Notes: generated from the letters alone by a model not told the origin. A stretch of 41,186 nucleotides of DNA from Paulinella micropora (GCA_009731375.1 BJOX01000036.1:905816-947001), one strand, 5' to 3'; counted from the stretch's first letter, positions 20,830 through 32,092 are shown. Translations and numbers: made by a program.

Positions 20830-21764
20830 GCACTCACAGATGCATCTGATCCACAGACACAACACGAGAGAAGAGCATATGAAGAGAGTGAGCAGCCTAG
20901 TAAAGGAAGAACATGGGAGCAAAGTGATAAGATCACAGAAGCTAACATAGTTCACAAAGGAAAGAGAGCAAGACGACAAGCACAACAACCACAATCACGA
21001 CCGCATACTGAACTAAAACGAGAACGAAAGGTAGTTGAGGTTCAGGAACTAGAGGGAGTGAGAGTGAGAGTCCCTGCAAGAGAGTGGGGAGAGGAGTGGG
21101 CAGAGAAGACTTACGGAGAAGGATGGGAGAGCAAAGTACGCATAGGAATAGTGAAGCAGAAATGTGCCCCCAAAGACAGGTTAAAAGTTAGAAAACAACC
21201 TAAGCCATCTCACTTTGTACAGTTTGAAGACAAACTAGAGAAGATGCTAGATTCAGAGATCAGCAAGTACAGGGTAAGTGAGGGAGAATCCGTATTGCCT
21301 GCCGGAGAGTTGGAGAGTGCTATGTTATGTCATGAAAGATGCATGAATGAGCTGAATGAGCTTTTGCTTTATCTTAACATTCGTGTGCCGAAAGAGATAG
21401 CAGAGCAGGGTATGACAGCGAAAGATTTGCAAGAAGGCATGAAGAAGGAAATACAGTCTCTTAAAGACTTTAAGACATACACTTGGGTTAACTATAGTGA
21501 AGCCAAAAAGGCTGGAGTTAGCAAGATAGTTAGGCTCACATGGGTTCATAAAGTGAAGATAGACGAGAACAATAGGAAGTTTGTTAAGTCTAGACTAGCT
21601 TTGAGGGGAGACATGTTAGAGCCAGGAGTTAGTTTTAACCCTGACCAGTTGTTTGTTCCTTGTGCCTCGCATCGCTCACTGCTAATGCTTGCAAAGCTTG
21701 CTGCTTGGCACGGCCATAGGCTGTATGGTTTTGATTTTAAGAATGCCTACCTAAATACGCGAAT
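20830..21764 (+). pseudogene. Ty1/copia pol fragment: integrase-RT linker and N-terminal half of RT
   Basis: An open + frame with a hydrophilic linker (DASDPQTQHERRAYEESEQ, VEVQELEGVRVRVPAREWG) precedes the start of a copia-type RT. The RT part includes EIQSLKDFKTYTWV, RLTWVHKVKIDENN, KSRLALRGDMLEPGVSFN and RLYGFDFKNAYLNT. The frame then switches abruptly to gypsy pol at about 21765, within RT and with no LTR. The complementary RT half lies upstream on the minus strand. Confidence 0.85.
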
Positions 21765-21767
21765 GTC

Positions 21768-24151
21768 CTCAAGGCCCGGATCATGGCATATGCTGTGAGG
21801 AGCATGTTCTCGAAGACGCTGAGTGGTCTTATGAGGCATACGAGAATGCGAAGGCAAATATAAAAGAGGAGGAGGAGACGACTGAGGTCTATACTGAACC
21901 TCCACAGGAAAATCAAAGCGAGCTTGATGAAGACCCGGAGAGGGTAGGAGTAAGGTTGGAGGACGGTACTATCCATATCGCCTCGCCTACCGCATGGAGG
22001 CAGCAGCAGGCGACGGATCCGGAGTTCAAGGAGCTCATAACGTTATACAAGAACCCTAATGAGCTTAAAAAGACTCCGCAGATCAAAGATCAAATGAAGG
22101 AGATGGCGTGGAGAGATGGGCTATTGTGGTACAAGGGCCAGCATGGCAAATTTGCATCACAGCCTGACAAATGGACTCTCTGGGTACCGGAGAAGTTGAG
22201 GCGCTTCATATATGTTGCAGCCCATAACTGCCCCTTACTGGCACATCCGGGTCGACAAAGAACTCATTGGTTCATAGCGAGGCGATTTTGGTGGAAAGGA
22301 ATGAAGGAGGAGATAGACAGAGAAGTAGACGCATGTATCCCATGCAAAACCACAAAGACACCGTTGAAGGCGAATTTCGGCCTGATCGGTACATTCCCGT
22401 TACACGCCGGGATGTTTGAATTCTTACACATCGATCATGTGGGACCTTTCCCCGAATCGGCCGAAGGGTACAAATACCTTCTTACTGCGATAGATCGAGC
22501 CACCAATTATGTCTGGGTTGTTCCTGTTAAGGACGTTACAGGCAAGACAACTGCGGAGGCTCTGATCGACAGGATCGTCTCGCAGATCGGAGTGCCTAGA
22601 AAGATATGTTCTGATCGAGGTTCTGACTTTAATAATGAAGTCATCGACAGACTATCTAAGTACTACGGGATGAAATGGCAATATGTTACTGCCTATAACC
22701 CGAGAGCGAATGGCAAGATCGAGCGGGTACATAGACCTCTCAAAGCCTCGCTTAAGATGTACTGTATGAAGAAGGAGAATCAGAGAGCCTGGGTGGAGGC
22801 AGCACCTTCATTTGCCTTTGCAATGAACTGTCTACCCTCATCGGCATTAGGAGGAGCCAGGAGCTCAGTCTCGCCATATCAATTGGTTTACGGCCGAGAG
22901 CCTAATATCCCAACCTCACTTCTGCATCCAAAAGACACTTGGGCAGATGAGGATGAGTTGTTCGGGATGAGGCTAAGAGCGAAGATGGAGGCGGAGCAAA
23001 TAGTTGCGGCGCCTAGGGAGGCGGAGCGCAGAAAGACAGATGCACAAGGAGTGCGACAAGCGCACTTAGATCAAGTCCGTTTCCGGGTTGGGGATATTGT
23101 ACTCCTGTACCATCCTCAAGTACCCAAGGGGGTTAGCTCTAAGCTGTTTACCCACTGGAAAGGACCATACCAGATTATGGAGCAGATGGGACCTCTGAAC
23201 TATAAGATCAGGGGTAGAGGGAAGGTGCAAATTGTGAATGTTCGAAGGCTGATCAAATATGACCCCTTCTTACTCGAGGATGAATCCGTTGAGGAGGCGT
23301 TGAAACGGATGAAGGAGGATTTCAAAGAGGTACCGCCTATCAGTAAGGAGGATACCTTAGAGGAGGAGAATGCCTATCGGGCACCTGTCTCGGAGAAGGA
23401 GGAGACCGAGAAGGAGAGCAAGGAAGACTCAAACCGCAAAAGCGCGGCGGGGACTCAGTCTAAGGCCCCCATAGTCCGCGGCGGTACAAAGGAGAAGTTC
23501 ACGGAGGCGCAGAGGAGGAGAGCGCAAAATGACCTTATCTTCGACCAACCGAGGAAGGTGGCGAGATCGACGCGAGCGACGGATGTCCATGGAGGAGGAG
23601 AAGAGAAGGACACTAACCCAAACGCGGGTAATGTGGACATTCGACATGCGCGATGGAAGGAAGGCGAGGCGATTGCGACCATCAAGTGGGTCCGAGACGC
23701 TTTTTATCTGTTGAGACCGGCAGAATCTCATGTTGCCGATGACACTCTCTCAGATCTTTATCTCATGCGAGCTGTGGCGGTCCCGCAGACTACACGGGCA
23801 GCGCGGACATCGAAGAGATCCTCAGCAGCAAAAACGATACAACCGGTACTCCATTTCTGGAGAAGCATGGACCCTGTTGAGGATCCAAAAGCTAGACAAT
23901 ACTTACCGGTATACAAAGACGCGAAAGATCTCGAGACTTGGGATGATACTATTACCCCTCGAGACAAAGACCACACTGCGTGGACTATTCAGTCACTGCC
24001 TAGGGGAGTGCTTGACATTCCTTTTGACTTATCATTGGGCGCCATCCCTAACAAAATATGGGACATTCTTGAGGAGTCAAAGTTTGACTTGACTTTTGTT
24101 GGCGGCCCGCCACCTGGCAAAGGGGTTCGCGCAAGGCGACGAAGGCAGTAA
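21768..24151 (+). pseudogene. pol: pol of outer element, 3' part (integrase and C-terminal tail)
   Basis: Resumes the gypsy Pol frame at PQGPDHGICC, exactly where the 5' part stopped; 1733 bases separate them. It contains the integrase zinc region (AHNCPLLAHPG ... CIPCKTTK), the catalytic core with HIDHVGPFP, SDRGSDFNNEV and KIERVHRPLK (the D, D and E residues), and a GPY/F-type module (FTHWKGPYQIMEQMGPLNYKI). A charged 300-residue tail ends GPPPGKGVRARRRRQ. I see no chromodomain. Start codons inside this piece are not native. Confidence 0.9.
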
Positions 24152-24955
24152 GTGACATTTTTTTCTTTTATCACGCGTCGGACATTGAAAGCTGCATGTG
24201 GATTATTCTCATAGTGCCCATGTCAGATCATGTCTTATTAAAATATTTTTATACCATTGTTGTTGCTTGGCATTTTTATCGCAACATATGAGTGCGAAGG
24301 TCAATCGGCAAATGGATACGACACCGTATAAGGGGATCGCTTGTGAGTTTAGCGATGGTGTTCCTGGTACGACTCCCTGCGGGCGGCCGCTTCAAGTATC
24401 CAGAGTGATGTTCTCAATAAATGTTCTCATAGTAGACATATTAAATATTTTTTTCTTTGGATATACTTAATATCGTCATACCAGCACGGTCCGTCTCTAC
24501 TTGTGTCGGCATATCGCATGGTCGGGCTCACTCACCCCGGCTTTGGATATAGTTATTAGGTCTGGCCCCCTAGTACTATATTAAGGTAACTGATTGAAAA
24601 CAAGGGTATGTTATTAGAAGACAATGTATTTACTGATCGGAAGTGTTTTTAGAGAAGGAGAAAAAATTATAATGCTGCTTTTATTTTAATAGTAATACTA
24701 TTTGTTCTTGACATACTGCCTCAGGATTAAGTTACGGGGGGGACAACGAGTGTGGAAGGAGTAGTTTTTTTATTTATTTACAAAAAAGAGGCTAGAGATT
24801 TACAGTTGACGCGTGTCTGGCGTATGCGTTTTATTTATCCACTGCACCGTCTATCTGTGGGTTAATGCAGTTAGTTGCAACACCCCGTAGCATTTGTGCA
24901 GAAAAGAAATCAGCAGCTATCATGATATGACGAAAATATTGCATATTTCCGTCAT
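24152..24955 (+). other. 3' untranslated region of outer element
   Basis: About 800 bases between the pol stop and the polypurine tract, with no long ORF and hence no envelope-like gene. The inner element has a matching region (25467-26243) in reverse orientation. Confidence 0.75.
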
Positions 24956-24970
24956 AAAAACGGGAAGGGG
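24956..24970 (+). promoter_or_regulatory. Polypurine tract of outer element
   Basis: AAAAACGGGAAGGGG, followed by TAC, lies three bases before the 3' LTR, where the plus-strand DNA primer is expected. The inner copy has the identical tract. Confidence 0.85.
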
Positions 24971-24973
24971 TAC

Positions 24974-25201
24974 TGTAGGCATCACCCCCCGGATAGCCGG
25001 TAAAAAGTACAGTTTTTCGGGTGTCAGGTGCACCTAGTCTTTTTCCCAGTATTTCAATATCGTTTGGCCGGATTTGACCTAATGCCATTTTAACCGTGGT
25101 CTGTGGCCGCTTTCTTTTTCGGCTTCACTGAGCTTATATAACGAGACATCATTCTCCTTTGGGGGATTTGTGTCTGGTTGTATTACTGACTTTTTATCTA
25201 G
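24974..25201 (+). repeat. 3' LTR of outer element, first 228 bp (interrupted)
   Basis: Begins TGTAGGCATC like the 5' LTR and carries TATATAA at 25135-25141. It breaks off after CTAG (25198-25201), where the inner element starts. The last 21 bases of the LTR are at 35598-35618. The sum, 249 bp, matches the 5' LTR. Confidence 0.92.
25198..25201. repeat. Target-site duplication CTAG, left copy (inner element)
   Basis: CTAG just before the inner element's TGTTACA end. The same CTAG follows its other end at 35594-35597. Deleting one copy and the inner element restores a continuous outer 3' LTR. Confidence 0.88.
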
Positions 25202-25448
25202 TGTTACAATCCCCGAAGATAGCTCAATAAAAAGTCGGTAATACAACCAGACACAAATCCCCAAAAGAGAATGATGTCTCGTTATATTAGCTCAGTGAAG
25301 CCGAAAAGAAAACGGCAACAGACCAAGGTTAAAATGGCATTAGGTCAAATCCGGCCAAACGATATTGAAAATAATGGGAAAAAACTAGGTGCACCTGACA
25401 CCAGAAAAAGGGTACTTTTTACCGGCTATCCGGGGGGTGATGCCTACA
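25202..25448 (-). repeat. 3' LTR of inner element (247 bp)
   Basis: On the + strand it runs TGTTACAATCCCC to GATGCCTACA, the reverse complement of the outer LTR type. At all seven positions where it differs from the inner 5' LTR, this copy carries the base seen in the outer LTRs. Confidence 0.92.
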
Positions 25449-25451
25449 GTA

Positions 25452-25466
25452 CCCCTTCCCGTTTTT
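25452..25466 (-). promoter_or_regulatory. Polypurine tract of inner element
   Basis: The reverse complement reads AAAAACGGGAAGGGG, then TAC, directly upstream of the inner 3' LTR in element orientation. Confidence 0.85.
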
Positions 25467-26243
25467 ATGACGGAAATATGCAATATTTTCGTCATATAAT
25501 TGCTGATTTCTTTTCTGCACAAACGCTACGGGGTGTCGCAACTAAGTGCATTAACCCACGGATAGACGGTGCAGTGGATATATAAAACGCATACGCCAGA
25601 CACGAGTCAACTATAAATCTCCAGCCTCGTTTTTGTAAATAAAAACTCCTCCTTCCACACTTGTTGTCCCCCCCGTAACTTAATTCTGAGGCAGTATGTC
25701 AAGAACAAATAGTATTACTATTGCAATAAAAGCAGCGTTATAATTTTTCTCCTTCTCCAAAAACACTTCCGATCAGTAAATACATTGTCTTCTAATAACA
25801 TACCCTTGTTTTCAATCGGTTACCTTAATATAGTACTAGGGGGCCAGACCTAATAACTATATCCAAAGCCGGGGTGAGTGAGCCCGACCATGCGATATGC
25901 CGACACAAGTAGAGACGGACCGTGCTGGTATGACGATATTAAGTATATCCAAAGAAAAAAATTTAATATGTCTACTATGAGAACATTTTTTGAGAACATC
26001 ACCCTGGATACTTGAAGCAGGGTCGTACCAGGAACACCATCGCTAAACTCACAAGCGATCCCCTTATACGGTGTCGTATCCATTTGCCGATTGACCCTCG
26101 CACTCATATGTTGCGATAAAAATGCCAAGTAACAACAATGGTATAAAAACATTTTAATAAGACATGATCTGACATGGGCACTATGAGATTAATCCACATG
26201 CAGCTTTCAATGTCCGACGCGTGATAAAAGAAAAAAATGTCAC
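25467..26243 (-). other. 3' untranslated region of inner element
   Basis: Non-coding sequence between the pol stop and the polypurine tract, mirroring 24152-24955 of the outer element with scattered differences. No additional gene. Confidence 0.75.
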
Positions 26244-29200
26244 TTACTGCCTTCGTCGCCTTGCGCGAACCCCTTTGCCAGGTGGCGGGCCGCCAACAAA
26301 AGTCAAGTCAAACTTCGACTCCTCCAGAATGTCCCATATTTTGTTAGGGATGGCGCCCAAAGATAAGTCAAAAGGAATGTCAAGCACTCCTCTAGGCAGT
26401 GACTGAATAGTCCACGCAGTGTGGTCTTTGTCTCGAAGGGTAATAGTATCATCCCATGTCTCGAGATTTTTCGCGTCTTTGTACACCGGTAAATATTGTC
26501 TAGCTTTTGGATCCTCAACAGGGTCCATGCTTCTCCAAAAATGGAGTACCGGTTGTATCGTTTTTGCTGCTAAGGATCTCTTCGATGTCCGTGCTGCCCG
26601 TGTAGTCTGCGGGACCGCCACAGCTCGCATGAGATAAAGATCTGAGAGAGTGTCATCGGCAACATGAGATTCTGCCGGTCTCAACAGATAAAAAGCGTCT
26701 CGGACCCACTTGATGGCCGCAATCGCCTCTCCTTCCTTCCATCGCACATGTCGAATGTCCACATTACCCGCGTTCGGGTTAGTGTCCTTCTCCCCTCCTC
26801 CTCCATGGACATCCGTCGCTCGCGTCGACCTTGCCACCTTCCTCGGTTGGTCGAAGATGAGATCGTTTTGCGCTCTCCTCCTCTGCGCCTCCGTGAACTT
26901 CTCCTTCGTACCGCCGCGGACTATGGGGGCTTTAGACTGAGTCCCCGCCGCGCTTTTGCGGTTTGAGTCTTCCTTACTCTCCTTCTCGGTCTCCTCCTTC
27001 TCCGTGACCGGTGCCCGATAGGCATTCTCCTCCTCTAAGGTATCCTCCTTCTGTATAGGCGGTACCTCTTGGAAGTCCTCCTTCATCCGTTTCAACGCCT
27101 CCTCAACGGATTCATCCTCAAGTAAGAAGGGGTCATATTTGATCAGCCTTCGAACATTCACAATCTGCACCTTCCCTCTACCCCTGATCTTATAATTCAG
27201 AGGTCCCATCTGTTCCATGATCTGGTATGGTCCTTTCCAGTGGGTAAACAGCTTAGAGCTAACCCCCTTAGGGACTTGAGGATGGTACAAGAGTACAATA
27301 TCCCCAACCTGGAAACGGACTTGATCTAAGTGCGCTTGTCGCACTCCTTGTGCGTCAGTCTTTCTGCGCTCCGCCTCCCTGTGCGCCGCAACTATTTGTT
27401 CCGCCTCCATCTTCGCTCTTAGTCTCATCCCGAACAACTCATCCTCATCTGCCCAAGTGTCTTTTGGATGCAGAAGTGAGGTTGGGATATTAGGCTCTCG
27501 GCCGTAAACCAATTGATATGGCGAGACTGAGCTCCTGGCTCCTCCTAATGCCGATGAGGGTAGACAGTTCATTGCAAAGGCAAATGAAGGTGCTGCCTCC
27601 ACCCAGGCTCTCTGATTCTCCTTCTTCATACAGTACATCTTAAGCGAGGCTTTGAGAGGTCTATGTACCCGCTCGATCTTGCCATTCGCTCTCGGGTTAT
27701 AGGCAGTAACATATTGCCATTTCATCCCGTAGTACTTAGATAGTCTGTCGATGACTTCATTATTAAAGTCAGAACCTCGATCAGAACATATCTTTCTAGG
27801 CACTCCGATCTGCGAGACGATCCTATCGATCAGAGCCTCCGCAGTTGTCTTGCCTGTAGCGTCCTTAACAGGAACAACCCAGACATAATTGGTGGCTCGA
27901 TCTATTGCGGTAAGAAGGTATCTGTACCCTTCTGCCGATTCGGGGAAAGGTCCCACATGATCGATGTGTAAAAATTCAAACATCCCGGCGTGTAACGGGA
28001 ATGTACCGATCAGGCCAAAGTTCGCCTTCAGCGGTGTCTTTGTGGTTTTGCATGGGATGCATGCGTCCACTTCCCTGTCTATCTCCTCCTTCATCCCTTT
28101 CCACCAAAATCGCCTCGCTATGAACCAATGAGTTCTTTGTCGACCCGGATGTGCCAGTAAGGGGCAGTTATGGGCTGCGACATATATAAAGCGCCTCAAC
28201 TTCTCTGGTACCCAGAGAGTCCATTTGTCAGGCTGTGATGCAAATTTGCCATGCTGGCCCTTGTACCACAATAGCCCATCTCTCCACGCCATCTCCTTCA
28301 TCTGATCTTTGATCTGTGGAGTCTTTTTAAGCTCATTAGGGTTCTTGTATAACGTTATGAGCTCCTTGAACTCCGGATCCGTCGCCTGTTGCTGCCTCCA
28401 CGCGGTAGGCGAGGCGATATGAATAGTACCGTCCTCCAACCTTACTCCTACCCTTTCCGGGTCTTCATCAAGCTCGCTTCGATTTTCCTGTGGAGGTTCA
28501 GTACAGACCTCAGTCGTCTCCTCCTCTTCTTTTATATTCGCCTTCGCGTTCTCGTATGCCTCATAAGACCACTCAGCGTCTTCGAGAACATGCGCCTCAC
28601 AGCATATGCCATGCTCCGGGCCTTGAGGACTATATCGTAGACCCGTGCGGTCATAACGAACGCCTCTTGCCATCTGCATCGCCTCTATGTGGCTCACCTC
28701 GTATACCTTGTCCGTGGACAGGTCCATCATCTCCACTGATGATACGAGAGCCGACACCTCCGACTGAAACTCTAGCCTGGAAAGGCTATCAGCGACTACG
28801 TTTCGCTTTCCCGGTAAGTAGACCATCGTGAAATTGAAACATGACAAGAAAGCTTGCCACCGCGCCAAACGGCCGGTTTGTTCATGATTCATCAACCAAA
28901 GAAGGTTGTGATGATCGGTCCTAACCGTGAATAGAGGTCCTCCCCACAAGTATTCTCTGAGCCTCTTGAGAGCCCATACTACTGCCAACGCCTCCCTCTG
29001 TCGCGTGCAGTAATTTCGCTCCGCCGCACACAGCTTTCTACTAATAAACATGATCGGGCGCAACTTTTTCTCCTCATCTTCCTGTTGCAGCACCGCGCCA
29101 ATCGCAAACTTAGATGCATCCGTGTCGACTACGAACGGTTTCGTAAAGTCGGGCATCATAAGTACTAATCCGCCGTCCTTGGGATCTTTATAAATGATAT

Positions 29201-31991
29201 CTTTGAGCGTATTAAACGCCTGCAAAGCCTCCTCATCCCACTTCTCAAAGTCTCCAAAATCAATCATCTTCTCCAGCTTAGCCCGAGTTGCACCCCAATC
29301 GGGTATGAACTGGCTGTAGTACTGTGCCATCGCAAGAAAAGAGTGTAACTCCGTGCGATTCTTTGGCAACTGTCTACTCATGATCTCCTCCCTCTTTTCG
29401 CGCGATATCGAGACCCTATTATGAGAAATCTCGTAACCCAAATACGTCACACTTGTCCTGGCAAGCTGACATTTCTTTAGGTTGCATTTCAGGCCAAAAG
29501 CTCCGATGCGCCTGAAGACATCTGACAAGTGATCGATATGCTCTTCCATTGTGTTAGAGTATACGATGATGTCATCGATGTAACAAAATGCATATTCTCC
29601 CGCCTTCTGTCCTCTCCTTCTCATAAAACCATCCTCCGACTGGTCGTCATATTGACCGCTCAACATCTTCTGCATCGCCTTCTGAAAGAGCCCCGGGGCC
29701 TGTTTGAGTCCCATTGGAAGCACCTTCCACTGGTATATTTCCATACCCACAACGAATGCAGTCAGCCATCTGGATTTCTCGTCCAGTGGTATCTGCCAGA
29801 AGCCGTTCTTAAGGTCAATGACCGAATAGAATTTAGCATTCCGCAGCACCCTTCTGCCTTCTTCTAAGGTCGGCAGAGGATTTCTCTCTTCCTCTAGCAC
29901 CTTATTCACACGGGCATAATTGATCGTCAAGCGCCATTCTCCTCCTGGCTTAGGGACGATTTTCGGTTGAGAGACAATTGGAGATGTAGATCTCTCAATA
30001 AAGTCCTCATCGAGCAACTGTCTCACATTCTCCTCCGCTATTTTTGCCTCATGTATGCTCAAATTTGCCCTCCGTGGTGCCGGAGATGGCTCCGCACCCG
30101 GTATCTTGTAAATGACAGCAGTGAAGTCATCCGACTTTACACCACCTGCCCGAGGAGGGTCGAAAATTTCTCTGTACGCCTCCATCTTAGCTTTGAGAAA
30201 CGCCTTCTCTCTCTCCGAACCCACTCCTTCTTCTAAAATTTTCCGCGCCGCCGCTTGGAAATCTTCCTCCGACATCTTCTTATGCTCCTTGAGGGGCGCT
30301 AAGTCCTCCTCCAAACTCAAATCTTCCTCGGACAAATCGTCTAGTCCCGTTCTTTCATACGTGACTGTGTCCGGCTCATCATCATGACCCAGCCCGACAA
30401 GCATATCAATAAGGTTCGCGTATTGTATCGGAGCCTTACGGGTGTAGAAACCATCAAAGCATGTGAAAGCTTGAGGTATCAATTTCAACTTGTCCTGGGC
30501 TCTGAGCTTTTGCTTGTATGCACTGCTCTGCTCCCGAGACCCGAGTCGACAAGCCACCACTAACTGTTGCTTGCGAGAAGGAACAGGTATAGGATGATCA
30601 ATAAGCCGGTCCCTTATCTCCTGTGCCCAGATCGCCTTCTCATTGTATGGCAGAATGACAGTATACGGCTTGTTACTCTCAAATAGAGTCCGTAGACACT
30701 TTTTCACTTCAGTTAATGAGCGCGGCCAGGTAGGCACATCGCCCCAAAAGTTCGTGATAAAAGTTTTAATGTCATCCGCTGGAGTATCGGGGATACGCCC
30801 CTTCCTCCTTGGCACAAACGCCTCTCTCTTCTCATCTGACACCTTCGCATGGTAACAGTAGCCATTAGTAATATGGACATCTGCCCCGCCACCTTCTGCG
30901 AATCTGGCCAACGACGGGCACTGTTTCGCAACACATATTATCTCCTCATTACGCGCTACGACTAAGTCATCAATAGACTTTCTGTCCCATGCGGGAATCG
31001 TAACCGTATACGCCTGCATCTCCGTCTCCCAATTGTCGGTCCAGGTCAGTTCCTCCGGCACTGTGACATAGGGGTGTACATAGGCTTCAGTTGCCTCATG
31101 TACGAAGGCCAACTTTTTCCTCTCCGTTGCTAGACTCAGCTCAAAAGCCTCGTATGAGTCAGTAGCAGTCATCGGATTAATATCCTCCTCCTCTCCATTC
31201 TTCACTCCATAAATCACCCGCCGTGCGGCGCAATCGATCACAGCCCCCATCGTAGCCAATTGGTCATACGACAGCAGGATTGAACCGTGGTAATCGGGGA
31301 CAACATAGAGGTCCGCACGATATACTCGACCGGATTTCAATTTGAAAATTAATGTGACGATGCCCGTAATTTCCGTACGGCTGCCTACCCCTTTTAGGGT
31401 CCCCTTTGTTTTTCTAATGTTTTTGTCCACCCATGTCCGGTGACTATTCAAAAACTTCTGGCCGACAATATTAATATTCGCCATCGTATCATTACCAACT
31501 TTTAATGTGGTTTGTAAAGTTTCACAAAAGAGGTCAGTGTAGCATAGCGCGTCTGGTCTATGTAAACTAGCCGCTAGCACATGAATTTTTCGTTCTAGGG
31601 TTTTGAGTCTAAGCTCAAGTTCCTTGTCCTCTTCTCGTTCTCCCCCCTTTTCCGCCAACTTAACTTCTTGAGTCTCCGGGGCTTCCGGTATCTCGAGTGT
31701 CTTTTGGACAGAGTCTGGTACACCGAGTGTACTCGTGTCTATAGCAGAGACTATTGAGTCCTTTGGCGGGGGTACGGTCCGCTGCTTCTTCGTAGGAGGA
31801 GACCTAGCCTTTGGTTTCGGCTTCCTCTCCTCCATCGCCTTCTTCGCCTTCCTATTCGCATCATTTATCATATTAGCTCTCGAAGGATGAACTAGCAAGT
31901 GCTTACCTTGAGGCTTGTGAGGCTGTGTGCCTTCACCTTCACGTCTGGGAGGAACGGAACCGTTCGTATCCTGTTCATCAACAGTAGGCAT
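26244..31991 (-). CDS. pol: Pol polyprotein of inner element (protease, RT, RNase H, integrase), 1915 aa
   Basis: Intact frame from MPTVDEQDTNG to ARRRRQ. Order: a Lys/Glu-rich N-terminal region; retropepsin-like segment near residue 168 (NDTMANINIV; the usual DTG/DSG Gly is Met); RT about 690-880 with YIDD at 804; RNase H about 955-1090; integrase zinc module about 1270-1315; DDE core about 1340-1440 (HIDHVGPF, SDRGSDFN, KIERVHRP); GPY/F module near 1585; charged C-terminal tail of about 300 residues with no recognised chromodomain. These enzymes process the polyprotein, copy the RNA and insert the DNA. The ATG is 75 bases (25 codons) after the gag TGA and in the same frame, so Pol may normally be made as Gag-Pol. 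Confidence 0.95.
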   Translation of the reverse strand: MPTVDEQDTNGSVPPRREGEGTQPHKPQGKHLLVHPSRANMINDANRKAKKAMEERKPKPKARSPPTKKQRTVPPPKDSIVSAIDTSTLGVPDSVQKTLEIPEAPETQEVKLAEKGGEREEDKELELRLKTLERKIHVLAASLHRPDALCYTDLFCETLQTTLKVGNDTMANINIVGQKFLNSHRTWVDKNIRKTKGTLKGVGSRTEITGIVTLIFKLKSGRVYRADLYVVPDYHGSILLSYDQLATMGAVIDCAARRVIYGVKNGEEEDINPMTATDSYEAFELSLATERKKLAFVHEATEAYVHPYVTVPEELTWTDNWETEMQAYTVTIPAWDRKSIDDLVVARNEEIICVAKQCPSLARFAEGGGADVHITNGYCYHAKVSDEKREAFVPRRKGRIPDTPADDIKTFITNFWGDVPTWPRSLTEVKKCLRTLFESNKPYTVILPYNEKAIWAQEIRDRLIDHPIPVPSRKQQLVVACRLGSREQSSAYKQKLRAQDKLKLIPQAFTCFDGFYTRKAPIQYANLIDMLVGLGHDDEPDTVTYERTGLDDLSEEDLSLEEDLAPLKEHKKMSEEDFQAAARKILEEGVGSEREKAFLKAKMEAYREIFDPPRAGGVKSDDFTAVIYKIPGAEPSPAPRRANLSIHEAKIAEENVRQLLDEDFIERSTSPIVSQPKIVPKPGGEWRLTINYARVNKVLEEERNPLPTLEEGRRVLRNAKFYSVIDLKNGFWQIPLDEKSRWLTAFVVGMEIYQWKVLPMGLKQAPGLFQKAMQKMLSGQYDDQSEDGFMRRRGQKAGEYAFCYIDDIIVYSNTMEEHIDHLSDVFRRIGAFGLKCNLKKCQLARTSVTYLGYEISHNRVSISREKREEIMSRQLPKNRTELHSFLAMAQYYSQFIPDWGATRAKLEKMIDFGDFEKWDEEALQAFNTLKDIIYKDPKDGGLVLMMPDFTKPFVVDTDASKFAIGAVLQQEDEEKKLRPIMFISRKLCAAERNYCTRQREALAVVWALKRLREYLWGGPLFTVRTDHHNLLWLMNHEQTGRLARWQAFLSCFNFTMVYLPGKRNVVADSLSRLEFQSEVSALVSSVEMMDLSTDKVYEVSHIEAMQMARGVRYDRTGLRYSPQGPEHGICCEAHVLEDAEWSYEAYENAKANIKEEEETTEVCTEPPQENRSELDEDPERVGVRLEDGTIHIASPTAWRQQQATDPEFKELITLYKNPNELKKTPQIKDQMKEMAWRDGLLWYKGQHGKFASQPDKWTLWVPEKLRRFIYVAAHNCPLLAHPGRQRTHWFIARRFWWKGMKEEIDREVDACIPCKTTKTPLKANFGLIGTFPLHAGMFEFLHIDHVGPFPESAEGYRYLLTAIDRATNYVWVVPVKDATGKTTAEALIDRIVSQIGVPRKICSDRGSDFNNEVIDRLSKYYGMKWQYVTAYNPRANGKIERVHRPLKASLKMYCMKKENQRAWVEAAPSFAFAMNCLPSSALGGARSSVSPYQLVYGREPNIPTSLLHPKDTWADEDELFGMRLRAKMEAEQIVAAHREAERRKTDAQGVRQAHLDQVRFQVGDIVLLYHPQVPKGVSSKLFTHWKGPYQIMEQMGPLNYKIRGRGKVQIVNVRRLIKYDPFLLEDESVEEALKRMKEDFQEVPPIQKEDTLEEENAYRAPVTEKEETEKESKEDSNRKSAAGTQSKAPIVRGGTKEKFTEAQRRRAQNDLIFDQPRKVARSTRATDVHGGGGEKDTNPNAGNVDIRHVRWKEGEAIAAIKWVRDAFYLLRPAESHVADDTLSDLYLMRAVAVPQTTRAARTSKRSLAAKTIQPVLHFWRSMDPVEDPKARQYLPVYKDAKNLETWDDTITLRDKDHTAWTIQSLPRGVLDIPFDLSLGAIPNKIWDILEESKFDLTFVGGPPPGKGVRARRRRQ

Positions 31992-31999
31992 AACTGTGA

Positions 32000-32092
32000 C
32001 TGTCGGATTAAAAAGAACAGTTTTTATCTCCTTCTCTCTCTTCTTTTCCTCTCTCTTCTCCTCCCGTCAGTCTACGACGACAACACGCTCAC
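32000..32092 (-). promoter_or_regulatory. gag-pol junction of inner element: TGA-CGG and possible 93-nt intron
   Basis: Minus strand: CAG|GTGAGC at 32092, the gag stop TGA (32069-32067) followed by CGG, an uninterrupted purine-rich frame, then TTTTTAATCCGACAG ending 32000. The segment is 93 bases, as in the outer copy. Gag and Pol are in the same frame here, separated only by this one stop. The segment itself has diverged more than flanking pol but has kept its length and lacks further stops. Confidence 0.55.

Noticed and set aside
24152-24955. Envelope-like third gene after pol
   Set aside because: No ORF of useful length and no signal peptide or membrane anchor in either copy.
28389-30855. 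Plus-strand frames of 60-113 codons inside the inner element, and their minus-strand counterparts in the outer element
   Set aside because: Antisense shadows of pol; they appear at mirrored positions in both copies.
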